Source of the DNA: Ambrosia x helenae
Taxonomy: Eukaryota > Streptophyta > Magnoliopsida > Asterales > Asteraceae
Assembly: GCA_030844895.1 (NCBI GenBank)
Contig: CM061224.1
Location: 26,121,992 to 26,185,991 of the forward strand
DNA length: 64,000 nucleotides
Reading direction: 5' to 3'
Of the stretch, positions 33,701 to 45,613 are shown piece by piece. The notes beneath the pieces are model-generated. The model worked only from the letters and a program-made list of their open reading frames with translations. It was not told where the DNA came from and did no database searches. The translations under genes were made by a program, and so were the position numbers. How positions within the stretch are numbered: position 1 is the first letter of the stretch; each line of letters opens with the position of its first letter.

Positions 33701-34746
33701 TCTCTTTGAAACGAAGATGGTATCCTGGAAAGATGAAACAGAAAACAGGAGGGTTAAATGCGGTTGTTTAAGTATAAGTTTGCTTGAAAAAATCTCTTCA
33801 TATAAGACAATTTCGGCCGGCTGTTGATTCTGTATTAGCAGGCTGGTTGTTAAAAAGTCTATAGGATCTTAATCAAACATGTCGTTGGAAACTACATTAG
33901 ATGTCTTTTTTGTAAGCGCCAAATGTCGCGTGTATATTTTCTGGACATGAAAGGGAAAGATGAATACGATGTTCGTTTTTTAAAACATTTGAGTTAGTAT
34001 TAGATGCATACAAAGCAAATCTTGTCATATACCACACAAGACTTCATTTGGTAACATCGGTATAGCTGAAATACGTTCGTTTGCAGATGTTTCTTATGTG
34101 TAGCTCATGTCCAACCAATTCTTAACATGCCCATATTTGTGTTTCTATCTAGAAATAGCAACTTTTAGTTTACGTTTAGGCAATTCCATGAACCAAACGC
34201 ACCCTAAGTAGGTTGGATTAGATCATGTCAGTATGTATATAATAATTATACTTATAATTTTTAGAGAAGAAGCTGAGCAAGATACTAGACTTATAGTATA
34301 TAAATAGCATTATAAAAATAATACAGATAAAAAGGCTGAAATATCTGTTGATATTTTTTTTAGCTTTTATTATCAGCATGAGACTTTTTCACTTATGTTC
34401 AGGTTAAATCCTACATGTTGTATGCCCTTTTTCACCGCGGCCGACTATGCAATAGTTGGGTAACTGCATTGAAAGAATAATGTAAGGGGCTAGTCGGGGT
34501 GTAACAATGTTTACACTAACTGCATTGAAAGAATAAGAGAGCTCGACTCCAACTAATACATAATCGAATAACTGAATAACTACATCTAGAATCCGGAAAA
34601 GCTATATCGAGCCATCTCCCAAGACTGCTCCAAGGTCCAAACTTGAGAAGCAACATTACAAACTTCAAATACATGCTCCAAAGTCTCAACCGACAGGGAA
34701 CAAACCGGCACATGAAGATAAACACATCTTGATATCACTAAACTAA
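33701..34746. other. 5' flank of LHT-a
   Basis: Homologous in part to the flank of the exon-1 relic (38476-38900) and to that of LHT-b (44640-44800), including TTGCAGATGTTTCTTATG. No other gene seen; the frame at 34516-34725 has no support. Confidence 0.6.
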
Positions 34747-35061
34747 GGGGCTGTTTGGTAGCCTCTTAATGAGGCTCTTAACTATTCAGTGCTGAATAAT
34801 TCAGCATTCAGTGTGTTTGTTTCAGCTTCTGAATAGAATGATTAAGTCTGAATCATTAAGATTTGGGATGTTGCTGAACCATTAAGCACGGAACTATTAA
34901 GCACTGAACTAGGCTGAACCTTAATGAGGCTCCCCTACAAACGTGGGACAAGAAAACTAACCATTAAGAGGTCCAACTTAATGATTCAGGGCTTAACCAT
35001 TCAGACCTCTTAACCATTCAGTCCTCTTAATGATTCAGCACTTAATCAACCAAACAGCCCC
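34747..35061. mobile_element. MITE, PIF/Harbinger type, TSD TAA
   Basis: Ends GGGGCTGTTTGG and CCAAACAGCCCC, flanked by TAA at 34744-34746 and 35062-35064. The interior is built of ATTCAG and CTTAAT words in both orientations. Confidence 0.85.
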
Positions 35062-35278
35062 TAACACTTCCTATGATATGGTATCACTAGATGACTTGGA
35101 AAATGTATTCTTATGATCTTATCAATTGAATTAATTGGGGAAGAAAGTATGGGCGATAATTCAGCCCATTAGTACATTATTAAAAACTTAGGCCACTTAA
35201 AATTTATTGCCAGGCCTCGTAAATGAGCCCATTTTCCCAGCCCAATTCAAATTTCCGTACTCATTTAACTTACCTCCC

Positions 35279-35399
35279 ACCGTAATCTTTTGGTCTGGTG
35301 GTATGGTGTTTCCTTTTACAAGGGTGAGGTTGTGAGTTCAATTTCTTACAAGTGCAAAACAAGGTGTTAAAAATTTGCCGTACATTTTTTTTTATTTTG
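35279..35399 (+). mobile_element. Short SINE with 11-bp target duplication
   Basis: Flanked by ACTTACCTCCC at 35268-35278 and 35400-35410. The head has tRNA-like boxes, TGGTCTGGTGGTATGG and GTGAGTTCAATTTC. The end is a T-rich tail (ATTTTTTTTTATTTTG) like that of Au-type SINEs, rather than poly(A). 121 bp. Confidence 0.8.
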
Positions 35400-35905
35400 A
35401 CTTACCTCCCCTTTGGTCCAAGCGAGTTGCAAAAAGGAAAATCATTTTTCTATAATCGAAACCAGTTATTAACCGAAACTAAAATCAGTTCATAACCAAT
35501 ACATCAGAAACAAGTTTTAAAGCAAAACCTATTTATTATACACGGACGAGATTTTGTACGAATAAGTTTCTATGCTGAGTACAAATAACTAGAGTAATTA
35601 CACTACATCAAATGAATTTTAGTAACGATAGTTACCTCTAGTTAAAAAATAAAGTCCAATATTTATGTTATTGTTAGCAAAATTACACTAATTATTTGTA
35701 CATTTAGCACGCTAAATCCACTTGCATTTCATCTAAACCCTTAACCAGTTACAAACGTATTGGAAATGGTTAAACCGGTTTTTAGACATAAACACATACA
35801 CAAAAATCGAGTATCAGATGTAGGGGTGAGCATAACCGATAACCAAAAAAAACCCGAAAGCGAACCAAAATGACCAAAATCGACTTAACCAATCGGTTAT
35901 GGTTA

Positions 35906-36625
35906 GAGGGTGTTTGGGATTGAGTTTGGGGATGCAAAAGTGCTTTTGGTCAAAAGTGATTATTGGCTTATGACTTTTTGAAAAAGAGTTTTAAAAAAAG
36001 TGTTTGGATTAGCTTTTGGGATGAGAAACGTCAAAAAGTCAATAGATTGTCCTTTTTTTAAGTGTTTCGCTTAACTTATTGTGAATATTGGTTGTATGGG
36101 TGGTAGATTTGTAATTTTTTTCCAAAAGTCAAAAGCCAAAAGCCAAGATTTTTAACTTTTTAAAAATAACCTTTTCACCCTTAAAAACCAAAAGGCAAAA
36201 GTCAAAACAGAAAGTGCTTTTGGGTTACACAAACAGCTTATTAACTTTTTTTTGATCGGCGAACAACTGTGTGGCAACCACCCTTGCGGGGCGTCGTGCC
36301 CAAGAATCGACTACTCGACCTCCAGCAGCCCCCGCCTTCTCCCGATGCGCGGAAACCCGAGCCCCACCCGCCCGAAGGCACGACAGTGTTATAGAACTCG
36401 GTAAAACCTCGCCGCCCGTCAGATTCGAACCGGCGCCACCCGTATTCGATCTTCACCCGGATACCAAACCATAATGTTGGAAGTGGGAATTGAACCCATG
36501 ATCACCTAAGTGAACATAAGGCCTCTCCACCACTCCACCACTATGGATGGATAAACAGCTTATTAACTTATTGGCTTTTTGAAAAAACCAATAAGTTGTT
36601 TTGAAACTCAATCCCAAACACCCTC
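35906..36625. mobile_element. MITE, PIF/Harbinger type, hosting a SINE
   Basis: Ends GAGGGTGTTTGGGATTGAG and its complement, flanked by TTA at 35903-35905 and 36626-36628. About 400 bp of its own, interrupted by the SINE at 36248-36552. Interior has AAAAGTC/GACTTTT words in inverted order. It sits in an older repeat with GGTTATGG and CCGAACCATTCGG wording. Confidence 0.85.
36248..36552 (-). mobile_element. tRNA-derived SINE, 305 bp, 17-bp target duplication
   Basis: Perfect duplication AAACAGCTTATTAACTT at 36231-36247 and 36553-36569. Read on the minus strand it begins with a tRNA-like head: A box GTGGTGGAGAGGCC-like and B box GGGTTCAATTCCC near 36490. A GC-rich body with a second B-box-like GGTTCGAATCTG near 36425 follows, and it ends in an A-run. 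The tight duplication and GC-rich body (AT-rich host) point to a recent retroposition. The frames at 36241-36474 are side effects. Confidence 0.9.
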
Positions 36626-37254
36626 TTAAGATACGGGCCATACCGAACCATTCGGTTAAAGTTTCTTTTTCCGGTTTTGAGCATAACTGAAATAATCAAA
36701 ACCGAACACACTTATGTATTCCTGTTCAAGCAGGTTCATAAATCGTGGACAATTATAGGTTGAAATGCAATTGCTCGATTGAAATCGTGTGAATCACACA
36801 AGTCGAAGGTATAATTCTTTATTGTTACTATTTTTGCTTATGTTTATAATTATCATCAAATTAAATCAATAACAATTGTCTACTGTGTAGAATTTCAGTG
36901 AATTTTAGGATGCTGATGCAAGATGTGATATGAAGAAGACAATGAGAGTCTACTGTTCATGCAACTTTTTAGGGTTTATCTGGAGATTATTACTTTATAA
37001 GAGGTAAGAGACACAATTTCAGCTTTAATTAAAGTCAATCATATGATGTATTGTTTGTATGTTGTTTGATTAATCTTTTTTTTAATGTTTAAACTGTTTG
37101 ATTACAACATTAGGCTAAACCCTTGTATTACCATAGCCATAGATTTAAGAATGAAGATTTAGAATTATGAAATGATATGTTGAGATAAACATATATTTAC
37201 AAAAATAAGAGAGAGAATATGAATGAGGGTTTAACATCAAATACACAATGAAAG

Positions 37255-37375
37255 AAAAATAGGAAGTTGTAGGAAGGGTATCAAACGGACTCTGATTGAA
37301 CTCATTCAAGCTACATTGGAACCGTCTCATTGAACCCTACGATCTTAGTTTTTAGTTTTTCGCTTTTTCGGATTT
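37255..37375. repeat. Inverted partner of 28845-28965
   Basis: Both carry the block GAACTCATTCAAGC...CCTACGA and its complement, with scattered mismatches. Together they bracket the TLC gene and LHT-a. Probably ends or interiors of the same repeat family. Confidence 0.6.
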
Positions 37376-37690
37376 TTAGCTTGTAGTTTTTAGAATTAAC
37401 GTTATATCATTGTGTCTTTTATGCAGCATTGTGTCTTTTTCTTATTTTTATCATTGTGTCATTTTTGCGATTCATTGTGTTATATTTTTCGGCATTGTGT
37501 TATATGCTCATTGTGTCATATTTCGTGATCTATTTGTGTTTTTCGTATCCTTCTCACCCTTCTCATTTTTGTTACACCGTGTAGGATAGCTTGACCCTAT
37601 GAATGAGTGAAATAAGAGAAGCGGTGAAAAGAATTTTTGGGCTTACAAAATTGTGACACGTGGTGCAACTAGTTACTTATTTATTAGGTG

Positions 37691-37722
37691 TACACACACG
37701 CGCGCGCGCACACACACACACA
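37691..37722 (+). repeat. (AC)n(GC)n(AC)n microsatellite
   Basis: Alternating purine-pyrimidine tract with a CGCGCGCG centre. Confidence 0.95.
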
Positions 37723-38398
37723 CCGAATTGAAGAATTTGAAAGAAGAGTCAGTGGGGTTATAAACAAATGTGTATTCTGTTCATATGCATTTGGTATTCC
37801 TTTTGATTCTTGAATATTTGAACTATTTCTTGTCACATTACTTAATTGCAACTTGAATTCGTTATGGAGTACTATGCTCATTTTGTAGTGAAATTGATAA
37901 AGTTTTTGGGTTATTATAATTTGATACCACATATACATCTTCGAACTTAATTGTTAGTCTACTATTTTATCATTTCTATATTCATTTAGTGAAAAAGTTG
38001 ATTGTAAGGTTAAATGTTGCAAGATACTGCAGCTAAGATACAATCATATGCACAAGAAAAATGCCAAGGGATGCATAATGTCAGGCAATAGTTCAGTATG
38101 TGATGCAACCACGTCAATTTGGATCTTTTGGTGTGACACCGTAACTTATGAGGTTAGACCTTTCTGATTTATTGCCACCATTTAACGCAAAATTTTCTGA
38201 CCCGACCCGTTTTAACCACCCCTCATTCTTTTGGCTCCCACCGACAAAAAATCCTCATTCCACCTACCACCGAAATAGATAAATATCCAATCAAATCGTT
38301 AAAGCATCTGGTTCTCATTTTAGGACTGCATTAAGCATGTGTTTGCTTCTACAACATCATTAAATTACTATGGAAGAATAGCCTCGTAAGAGCCTTAC

Positions 38399-38475
38399 AA
38401 CATTAGTGTATCTTCGGTCTGACTTTTTAGGTCAAAGCTTGACTTCACTTCGTCTGTATATTATTGAGTTCCCAT
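38399..38475 (-). pseudogene. Relic of LHT exon 1
   Basis: Matches exon 1 and the donor site of LHT-a (33620-33700), and the match continues through the 5' flank to about 38900. The reading frame is ATG GGA ACT CAA TAA, so a three-base insertion gives a stop at codon 5. Exons 2-8 are not found to its left (36.6-38.4 kb). It is what is left of a fourth gene or a partial duplication of LHT-a. Confidence 0.85.
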
Positions 38476-39133
38476 GCTCTTTGCAATGAAGATGATATCT
38501 AGGAACGATGAAACAGAGAATTGGAGAGGTAGATGCGGTTATTTAAGTACTAGTTTGCTTGAGAAAATCTGTGCATACAAGACAATTTTGCTGGCCGTTT
38601 ATTTTGTATTTAGCAGGATGTCTGTCATAAAGTCTTAAGAATCTTAATCAAACATGTCTTTAGGTATATTTGATGTTGTTTTTGTAAACGCCAAATGTTG
38701 CATACGTATTTTCTGGACATGAAAGGGAAAGTCGAATATGATGTTCTATTTTAGAAACATTTGAATTAGTGATAGATGCATACAAAGCAAAACATTGGTA
38801 TAGCTGAAATAAATTCAGGTGCACAATTTTTTTATGTGTAGCAACTTTGAATTTATAATGTAGGCAATTGCGTGAACCATACGTCCATTAAGTATAAGTA
38901 ATCAGTTAGTTTCCTAAATTTGAAGAAATCAAAAGTTTGTAGCTAAGTTGAGGGTATATTTGGTTTAAGGATATGAGTTTGAGGAAATGCGGTTATTACC
39001 TATAGAGTTGGGAATCCTCCATACTGTTCGGTCCTCCATCTGTTATTAGGCCTATACCCGTAGTTATTCCTAACTGCAAACCGAACGCCACCTAAATTGC
39101 ACAATATGGAATCGGAGAAAAATAGGTTCTTGG

Positions 39134-39513
39134 CTTGGTTTTAAAAAGCGCGAAGCGCATAAAAGCGACGAGGTCTAAAACCGAGGCGCAAAGCGCAAAA
39201 GCGGTGGGCTTTTCGTACGTGAGGCGCAAAACGAATATATATTTTTTTATATATGTTATAGGTTTTTAGCATCATTTACCCAAAATATAGATACAAATAA
39301 GGTTCATATATGATTTAACTTAAATGTACAGCATTTTTAGCTACATGTATAACAATTTTAAGCACAAAAACACCTCGTGTACGAAAAGCGCGCTTTCCTT
39401 GCGCTTTTTGCGCTTTTCGTACGCTGCTCGCCTAGGGTTACATAAGGCGCACGGCTTGGCGCCTAGATGCGCTTTGCGCTTAAACGCGCCTCGAGCGCGC
39501 TTTTTAAAACCAA
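39134..39513. mobile_element. GCGC-rich MITE, 9-bp target duplication
   Basis: Ends TTGGTTTTAAAAAGCGCG and its complement; flanked by GGTTCTTGG at 39125-39133 and 39514-39522. The paralogous flank of LHT-c near 45220 has a single GGTTCTTGG, the empty site. Nine-base duplication suggests Mutator-like mobilisation. The interior is full of AAGCGC/GCGCTT words. Confidence 0.85.
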
Positions 39514-39876
39514 GGTTCTTGGTGTCTCTTTTGAAGACAAATGGAAACATAAGTTGAACATTTTAGTATATAAATAATAATAATACTTAAAATATTTAGA
39601 CCAGAAGCTGATAAAGACACTAGCTTTAGACTTTTAGTTTTTATGTAAATTTATCAACTTTGGGGTACAATTCACATCTATAAATACAAGTAGATATATT
39701 TATAAACATATGCACACACAGCATCTTTAAATATAAAAAAATATATATATAGATAAAAAGGCTGAAATTTCTGTTGTTATTTTCTTTGGCACCACCTTAC
39801 TTCCTTATGAACGCTCTTTTCGACCGTAACCATTCCCAAATAGCTTTTAGTATCATCATGAGCCTTTTCACTTATA

Positions 39877-40150
39877 CAACACAACAACCATACTCAGCGT
39901 TATCCTACACTTACCTCTATGTCAGGGGATAAAGAGACTGCATCCAGTGAGACCCCCATCTCCAAAGCCATATGCAGACATAAGAGGCAAATAAAAACAT
40001 ATATAGAGACATATGGCTACTACAAAACAACAGAAAACCATAGTGTACTAAAATATTCTTAGGAAGCTACCAAACAACTTATTGGTGAAAACGTATAATA
40101 GGGACAAATAACACACCATATAGACGCACAAACAAGGAACCATTTCATTA
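39877..40150 (-). mobile_element. SINE remnant, TS-like
   Basis: An insertion of about 275 bases relative to the LHT-c flank (near 45570). On the plus strand it starts ACAACACAACAACCATACTC; in reverse this is a (TTG)n 3' end as in TS-type plant SINEs. Exact borders are unclear. Confidence 0.5.
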
Positions 40151-40192
40151 ATATTCAGGCTAAATCCTACATACGAATGCACGGCTCGATGC

Positions 40193-43100
40193 TTATGAGA
40201 AAAACTCATAGTTTTTGGCTTGAACAATGATTGATCTTAACCCGCCAATAGGTGATACAATCATCAAAGCAACTCCAAGTATAATACAGATCTGAAATTC
40301 ACAAAGTGATGTTAAAAAGTGTCCAAAATGAACCAAAAAATATATTTTTTGAATGTTGGATGATAAAATAGTTATATACCCAATTAGTAAACCAAGACAA
40401 GCCCCACTTTTTAGGTTTCACTATGGACAGCCACATTATGCAAGGCAACTGAACGAGAAAGAACAAAGTTAGAACTGCAAATCAGGTGTTCATTTAGGGA
40501 ATATTAGGAAAAGATGAAGTTGCTTACAAAGTATGTTGTCGGGGCGAATGCAAAACCTCCAAAAAATGCAAGTAGTCCACTGAAGAATGGGAAGCAAATG
40601 CCTACGAACATTGTGAATGCTGCAGCCAAACGTAGAAATTAATAGGTTGCCTAATCCTTGCAAATCTGGATGTGGCAATTTTGACCCGTTTATTAACGAA
40701 CGGGTCGATTAGGACTTTGTTTTATCTTAAACGGGTCAAATGAATTAAAAATCACACACAAAGCCTGTTTTTTTGTGCCTAGACCATCTCATAATTAATA
40801 CTTTCTAAGAATCGACAAAAAATACGTTTGTGGGCTGACCATACCAACCCCGACCCAAACAAAAATGATGATCCATTTCAATGCATACCTGTTTTGACCC
40901 TTTACCTAACTTCCTCATCTTTCTACCTCTACTCAAATCATAACTAATTGTCGGTCTGTAATTCTTTATCATCTAGCTTGCTTACCAACATATATATTCC
41001 TCGTGATAAACCGAAGCATAAAACTAGGGGTAAACTTTAACTTCTTCACCAACAATGTTTCATTCATATCGAAGACCGGCATTGCATAGACCTATAGGGC
41101 AAAGAATAATATTTCATATAATATTAATAATGACGGTATAAACTGCACCTGTAGAGTTAATTACTTACCTGGTAACTACCGATAACGTGAACCACAACGA
41201 ACAGATTAGCCATGGCGATTAGCCATGTGGGCTTATTTAAACTAATAAGAATATTATCTGAAACCGAGTTTCCATACATCCAGTAGCCAATAAGAGCAAC
41301 CGGGAAATAGCATATGGCGACGACTATATAGGCAACGACCACCCCTTTCCACATAGGACCCTTTGATGGCTTTTCCGGGGTTGATGGTATGGTGGCTTGG
41401 ATTTCCAACACCACGTTGTGACCCGCGTACGCAAACGCCACATCACCCAGTGCACTAAAGAAGTTGAACACGGTGCCAACTGTGCTCTTAGCTTTGTACC
41501 CGTATTGTACGTCTAGTTGTACACCCTTTTTTATGGAGGCCGACCATGCAATAGTGGAGTAACTGCATTTTGAGAATAGTGTTAGGATCTACACAGGGGT
41601 GTAAACGAACCGGCTCGAGCTCGTGAAACTTGGAGCTCAATATCCCGGGCTCGGCTTGTGAAAAAATTTCAAGCTCCACTCGGCTCGTTTATTATTTATT
41701 AATTATTTTATTTGTTTACATGTATAATTATTCTTATATGCATTATGATTATATATAATATGTGTGTGTGTATATATATGTGTATGTATATAATAATATA
41801 AATTAATTAGTTATTATATAAAGTTACTTTTATTGTGTAATATATATCTTTTATATTACATCAAAATTATTATATTTATAATAGGTTTATTTAGCTTCGC
41901 AAGCCTAGCCAAGCTCAATGCATGGAGCTTAGGCTCAGGTCTGGGCTTGTTTGTTAAACGGGCTTACTTTTAGGCTCCACCCGGGCTCGAGCTCGTTTAA
42001 GTTTGGCTAGGTTCAAGCATTCACGAGTCAATCTCGAGTTGCCAAAAGTGGCTAGGCTCTTTACATCCGTACGGCCTAGGGTGTTTTAATACGCGTTTTA
42101 AGAAATGTCATTCAGTTAGAAGGCGTTTGGAAGTACCTGAGAGACATGACGGCTGCAGCCAGCGAGATTCCAGAGATCGAATTGAAGTTAGGAAGATGTG
42201 ATAGAACAAAATGCACAGAAGCAAAGATCATAATAAAGTATGTAAGTTTGATGTCTTTGCAGTTGTCGTTGCAAACTACATCATGAAATTTCTGCAATGA
42301 TGTTCCTCCAGTGACCATATAAACAATGTTTAGACTAACTTCTACAATCAACTGTTGTGGAACAACGATATAAAGACCGAGTTTTTCCCCAAAAGCTTCC
42401 TGCCCGAGCTCGTGGTACCTGTCAAATCGTTTACCGGGTACAATTTCGTGCATCTCGACCATTTGCCATAATGTGTATAGAGTTATGACCCATGATATTA
42501 TTAAAACCGTAACACCAGGACCCCTGAAATTTTGTACAGTTTGGTTTATGGTTTTATACATTATTATGGGAAAATGATGCTACAAAGAGGGAAACTAACC
42601 ATCCAAGTTCTGACATTGCGTAAGGGAGACTGAGAACACCAGCTCCGACCATGGCAGTAACGTTGTGGAAGGCGGAATACCACCATTTTGCGTTTCTTGA
42701 TGAGGTAATCGGAAGCCAGGCGTCGATGGCTTTCTCCTTTTCAGTTCTGTCCTCAACCTGTTTATATCACCATTAGAAATTCAGTTATACCTGGTTTCAG
42801 GTCTGACCGGGCGGTCTGATCTAGTTCTGAGAACAGTGTTCTTAACATTAGGGGTCTTCAGTACGGATCAAGTTAATAAACGAGCGGATTTGGTCATCGG
42901 TTGGTTTCGCAGACATTCAGATGGCTTTTTCCTTCAAACCAAACCGGACAATTTAGTTTGCGGATCCGTTTAGAAAACTGTCTGGTATCAAACTGGAGCA
43001 ACTGATTGCTTAATCCTAGCTATATAACAAAACCAATAACAATACCAAGGAATCGTTACAATATTACATAGAACTTAAAGTTTTCTCTTTACTTGTATAG

Positions 43101-44352
43101 TTGCATAAAATATTTTTCTTTTTGCATACTTGTTATTTTTCTTTAAAAAAATATGCATGTCAGTTAATATGTTACATGGTCCTAGAAGTTGCAGGTGAGC
43201 AGGTAACCAAACCAGTACCAAAAATTACTCATGAAATCAAACCGTAACAACTGTTTGGTTTGATTCACTTTCAATTCTCAACAACTTCTTTTTGGGTTGC
43301 GGAGATTAAAAACCATTAAGAGATTAAAAACTGTTACTAATGGTTTGATTTACGGTTTAAGCTAAAAAACAATCAAAACAATAGTAAACATCCTATTGAG
43401 GTTATCTAATATTTATCATGATTTAGAAGTCTCCATATAAGAATCTATTTGCACTATCGGTGTATTGAAACGATTCAGGATTCACAATTCTTAACATGAC
43501 ACAAACAGGATAAGTAAATAATCAGATTTTAGGTGCCATGTCTAACACTTGCAACATATCCTATCTAATAACAGGTTGTGTTTGGCTTGACTTGCTTATG
43601 TAAACATGACAACCAGTTAACTCGTTTAACTTGTTTATTACAGCCTGGTTACGACTTATCAACATGTTTGACTTGTATAGATACACAAGTAGAGTTCTTG
43701 TTACAAGTTTAGGGAGGGCCCTAATTGGTAGAGAAGGAAAACCCATTTATTCTACAGTAGAACAAGATGTAGAAAAAGTGAAATTTGATTCTTTGTCGCT
43801 GTAGTAAATAGGAGAGAAAATAGAATTACTTTCTTCATCTTACAAAAGAAAAAAAAAATAGGAGGAAGCTGACTTGTTCACTAAAAAAATCATTTTGTAG
43901 CGAATAGTTTATTAAAAATTAGGTAAGCTTAGGACAAAAAGAACAATAATTTTGGTGAACGACGGGAATTGAACCTGCGCATGGTGGATTCAGAACCACA
44001 GCCTTGATCCACTTGCCTACATCTGCTCCTCTACTATTGTCTTGTACCAAGTTAGAGTTGATGTATTTGACATGAATAAATATATAAATCGTCTTCTACA
44101 TCATTCAACCGGTTAAAAAGGCCAAATAAAACCATAATAGCCATAAGAATTAAGATGGCAACTCAAAACATATAAACACCACATCAAAAAAAAAAAAAAG
44201 ACAACCATATTATACAAGTTAACTTTTGAGTATAACGATTTATCGATATGGTAAACTCGACACAATTTTTATACAAAAATAGATGGTTACGGAGGAGATA
44301 CCTTGTCATTATATTGTTGATTTTGTGTGTCCATGGTGCCATCGTTAGCCAT
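40193..44352 (-). CDS. LHT-b: LHT1-like amino acid transporter
   Basis: Eight exons, all with GT..AG borders and consistent phase: 44302-44352, 42600-42757, 42137-42523, 41169-41562, 40986-41091, 40528-40619, 40380-40448, 40193-40291; 1356 bases, 451 residues. Product: proton-coupled importer of lysine, histidine and other neutral and acidic amino acids at the plasma membrane, by family. Length and all conserved blocks agree with Arabidopsis LHT1: WLPITSSRNAKWWYSAFHNV, LYTLWQMVEMHEIVPGKRFD, SHLPNFNSISGISLAAAVMS, GDVAFAYAGHNVVLEIQA, FFGGFAFAPTTYF; C-terminus ends EFFS. The N-terminus is short, hydrophilic and Gln/Asn-rich (MANDGTMDTQNQQYNDK). Intron 3 holds a MITE of about 490 bp; intron 1 (1.5 kb) holds a plastid trnH relic. 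No disabling change was seen. Confidence 0.9.
41590..42080. mobile_element. MITE in intron 3 of LHT-b (GGGGTGTAAACGA family)
   Basis: Absent from the 90-base intron 3 of LHT-c, so inserted after duplication. Left end AGGGGTGTAAACGAACC; the right end is degraded. Interior has GGCTCGAGCTCG words and an AT-rich middle. Same family as 57697-58092. Confidence 0.75.
43955..44027 (-). pseudogene. Plastid-type trnH-GUG copy, decayed
   Basis: The minus strand follows plastid trnH along its length: GATGTAG, CAAGTGGATCAAGG, then TCCACCATGCGC and GGTTCAATTCCCGTCG. The anticodon loop reads TTCTGAA, so GTG has become CTG, and the acceptor stem has lost two pairs. No psbA or spacer is joined to it. It is plastid (or plastid-derived mitochondrial) DNA in intron 1 of LHT-b, not a working tRNA. 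Confidence 0.8.
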
Positions 44353-44440
44353 TACGACACCAAAAATTGATAAACCGACGATTAGCAATAGATGACTGAT
44401 AGAAGGGATTGTGATATGAGATTTCGGTAGGTGCCTGGAT

Positions 44441-44452
44441 GTATATTTATAG
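44441..44452 (-). promoter_or_regulatory. TATA box of LHT-b
   Basis: Minus strand CTATAAATATAC, 90-100 bases before the start codon at 44352. LHT-c has CTATAAGTACAC at the matching place. Confidence 0.65.
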
Positions 44453-44475
44453 ACAGAGATCAGGTTATGTCTCAC

Positions 44476-45613
44476 ACATTAAAGTCAATAGTGGTTGCTT
44501 GATCAACTCTCTCAGGTCTAAGAATCCAATCACAATTATCCCTGTCACAAATATATAACTTATTTTATTAATAAAAAACAGTTATATGATCATGATAGTT
44601 ATTCTATTAGTTTAATTGTAAAACATTCCAGGTCATAAACTCTGTTGCAGATGTTTCTTATGTTTAATATCATATCCAGCCAATTCTTAACCTGGCCAAA
44701 TTTACATTTTCTAGCTAAAATGGAAACTTTTAACTTTCATTTAGGCAATTTTGTGAACCAAATGCCCCCTAAGTATGTTGTATTAGTTTACTGAAGTGGA
44801 AATAACAGAACTCATAAGTATTTTGCTAAGTTGAGGGTTATTTGGTTTACGGGTACGGGTTGAGGAAATTTGGTTATTACCATCTTTTAAGCGATGAGCC
44901 ACTTGGAAAACGCCTAATCCTTCTGAAAGATTTACTGATAAAAGGTTGATATGTAAAACAAAATGATAGACGAAGCGTCTGGTTGTAGATAAAGCTTATT
45001 TGGTTATACATACTACATGGAGCAACGCCTCACTTACATGATTTGCAGACCTCACGATTTTTCTAAACCATGTTACCCGTAAAGTTGGGAATCCTCCATA
45101 CCTTTAGAAAACCAATGTCGATCCTCATTATGTCATTAAGCCTATACCTATAATGATTCATAATCGCAAACCAAACGCCAAATGAATTGCGTAATATGGG
45201 AATTTAAGAAAAATAGGTTCTTGGTGTCTTCTAAAGGGAAATGGAAACATAAGTAGAACATTTTACAATATAAATAATAACTGTTTTTAAGATATTTAGA
45301 CAAGAAGCTGATCAAGACACTATCTTTAAACTTTTATTGTATACAAGTAACAGATATAATCTTTGGAGTACAATTCACTTCTACAAATACAGGTAGAAAT
45401 ATTTATAAATTTATGCACACACAACTTCAGATATAAAAAAGTACAGATAAAAAGACTGAAATTTCTGTTGATATTTCCTTTGCCGACGACTTTCTTCCTT
45501 ATGAACACTCTTTCCGACCATAACGATCCTGAATAGCTTTTAGTATCATCATGAACCTTTTTCACTTATATTCACGCTAAATCCTACACACGACCATGTA
45601 TACACCTTGATGC
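44476..45613. other. LHT-b 5' flank and LHT-c 3' flank
   Basis: Homologous in order to 38870-40192 (LHT-b 3' flank), without the two insertions present there. No further gene; the frame at 45326-45565 lies in a shared AT-rich flank. Confidence 0.65.

Larger units (their letters stand above)
36626..38398. other. Intergenic, no gene seen
   Basis: Holds the inverted partner of 28845-28965 at 37255-37375, repeats of the word CATTGTGTC at 37410-37510, and a CA/CG microsatellite at 37691-37722. Short frames have no recognisable content. Confidence 0.6.

Noticed and set aside
36241..36474. Overlapping 67-71 codon frames, Arg/Pro-rich
   Set aside because: Lie wholly in the SINE at 36248-36552 and reflect its GC content.
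41488..41679. 63-codon minus-strand frame across the exon 4 border of LHT-b
   Set aside because: Out of frame with the transporter and includes intron sequence.
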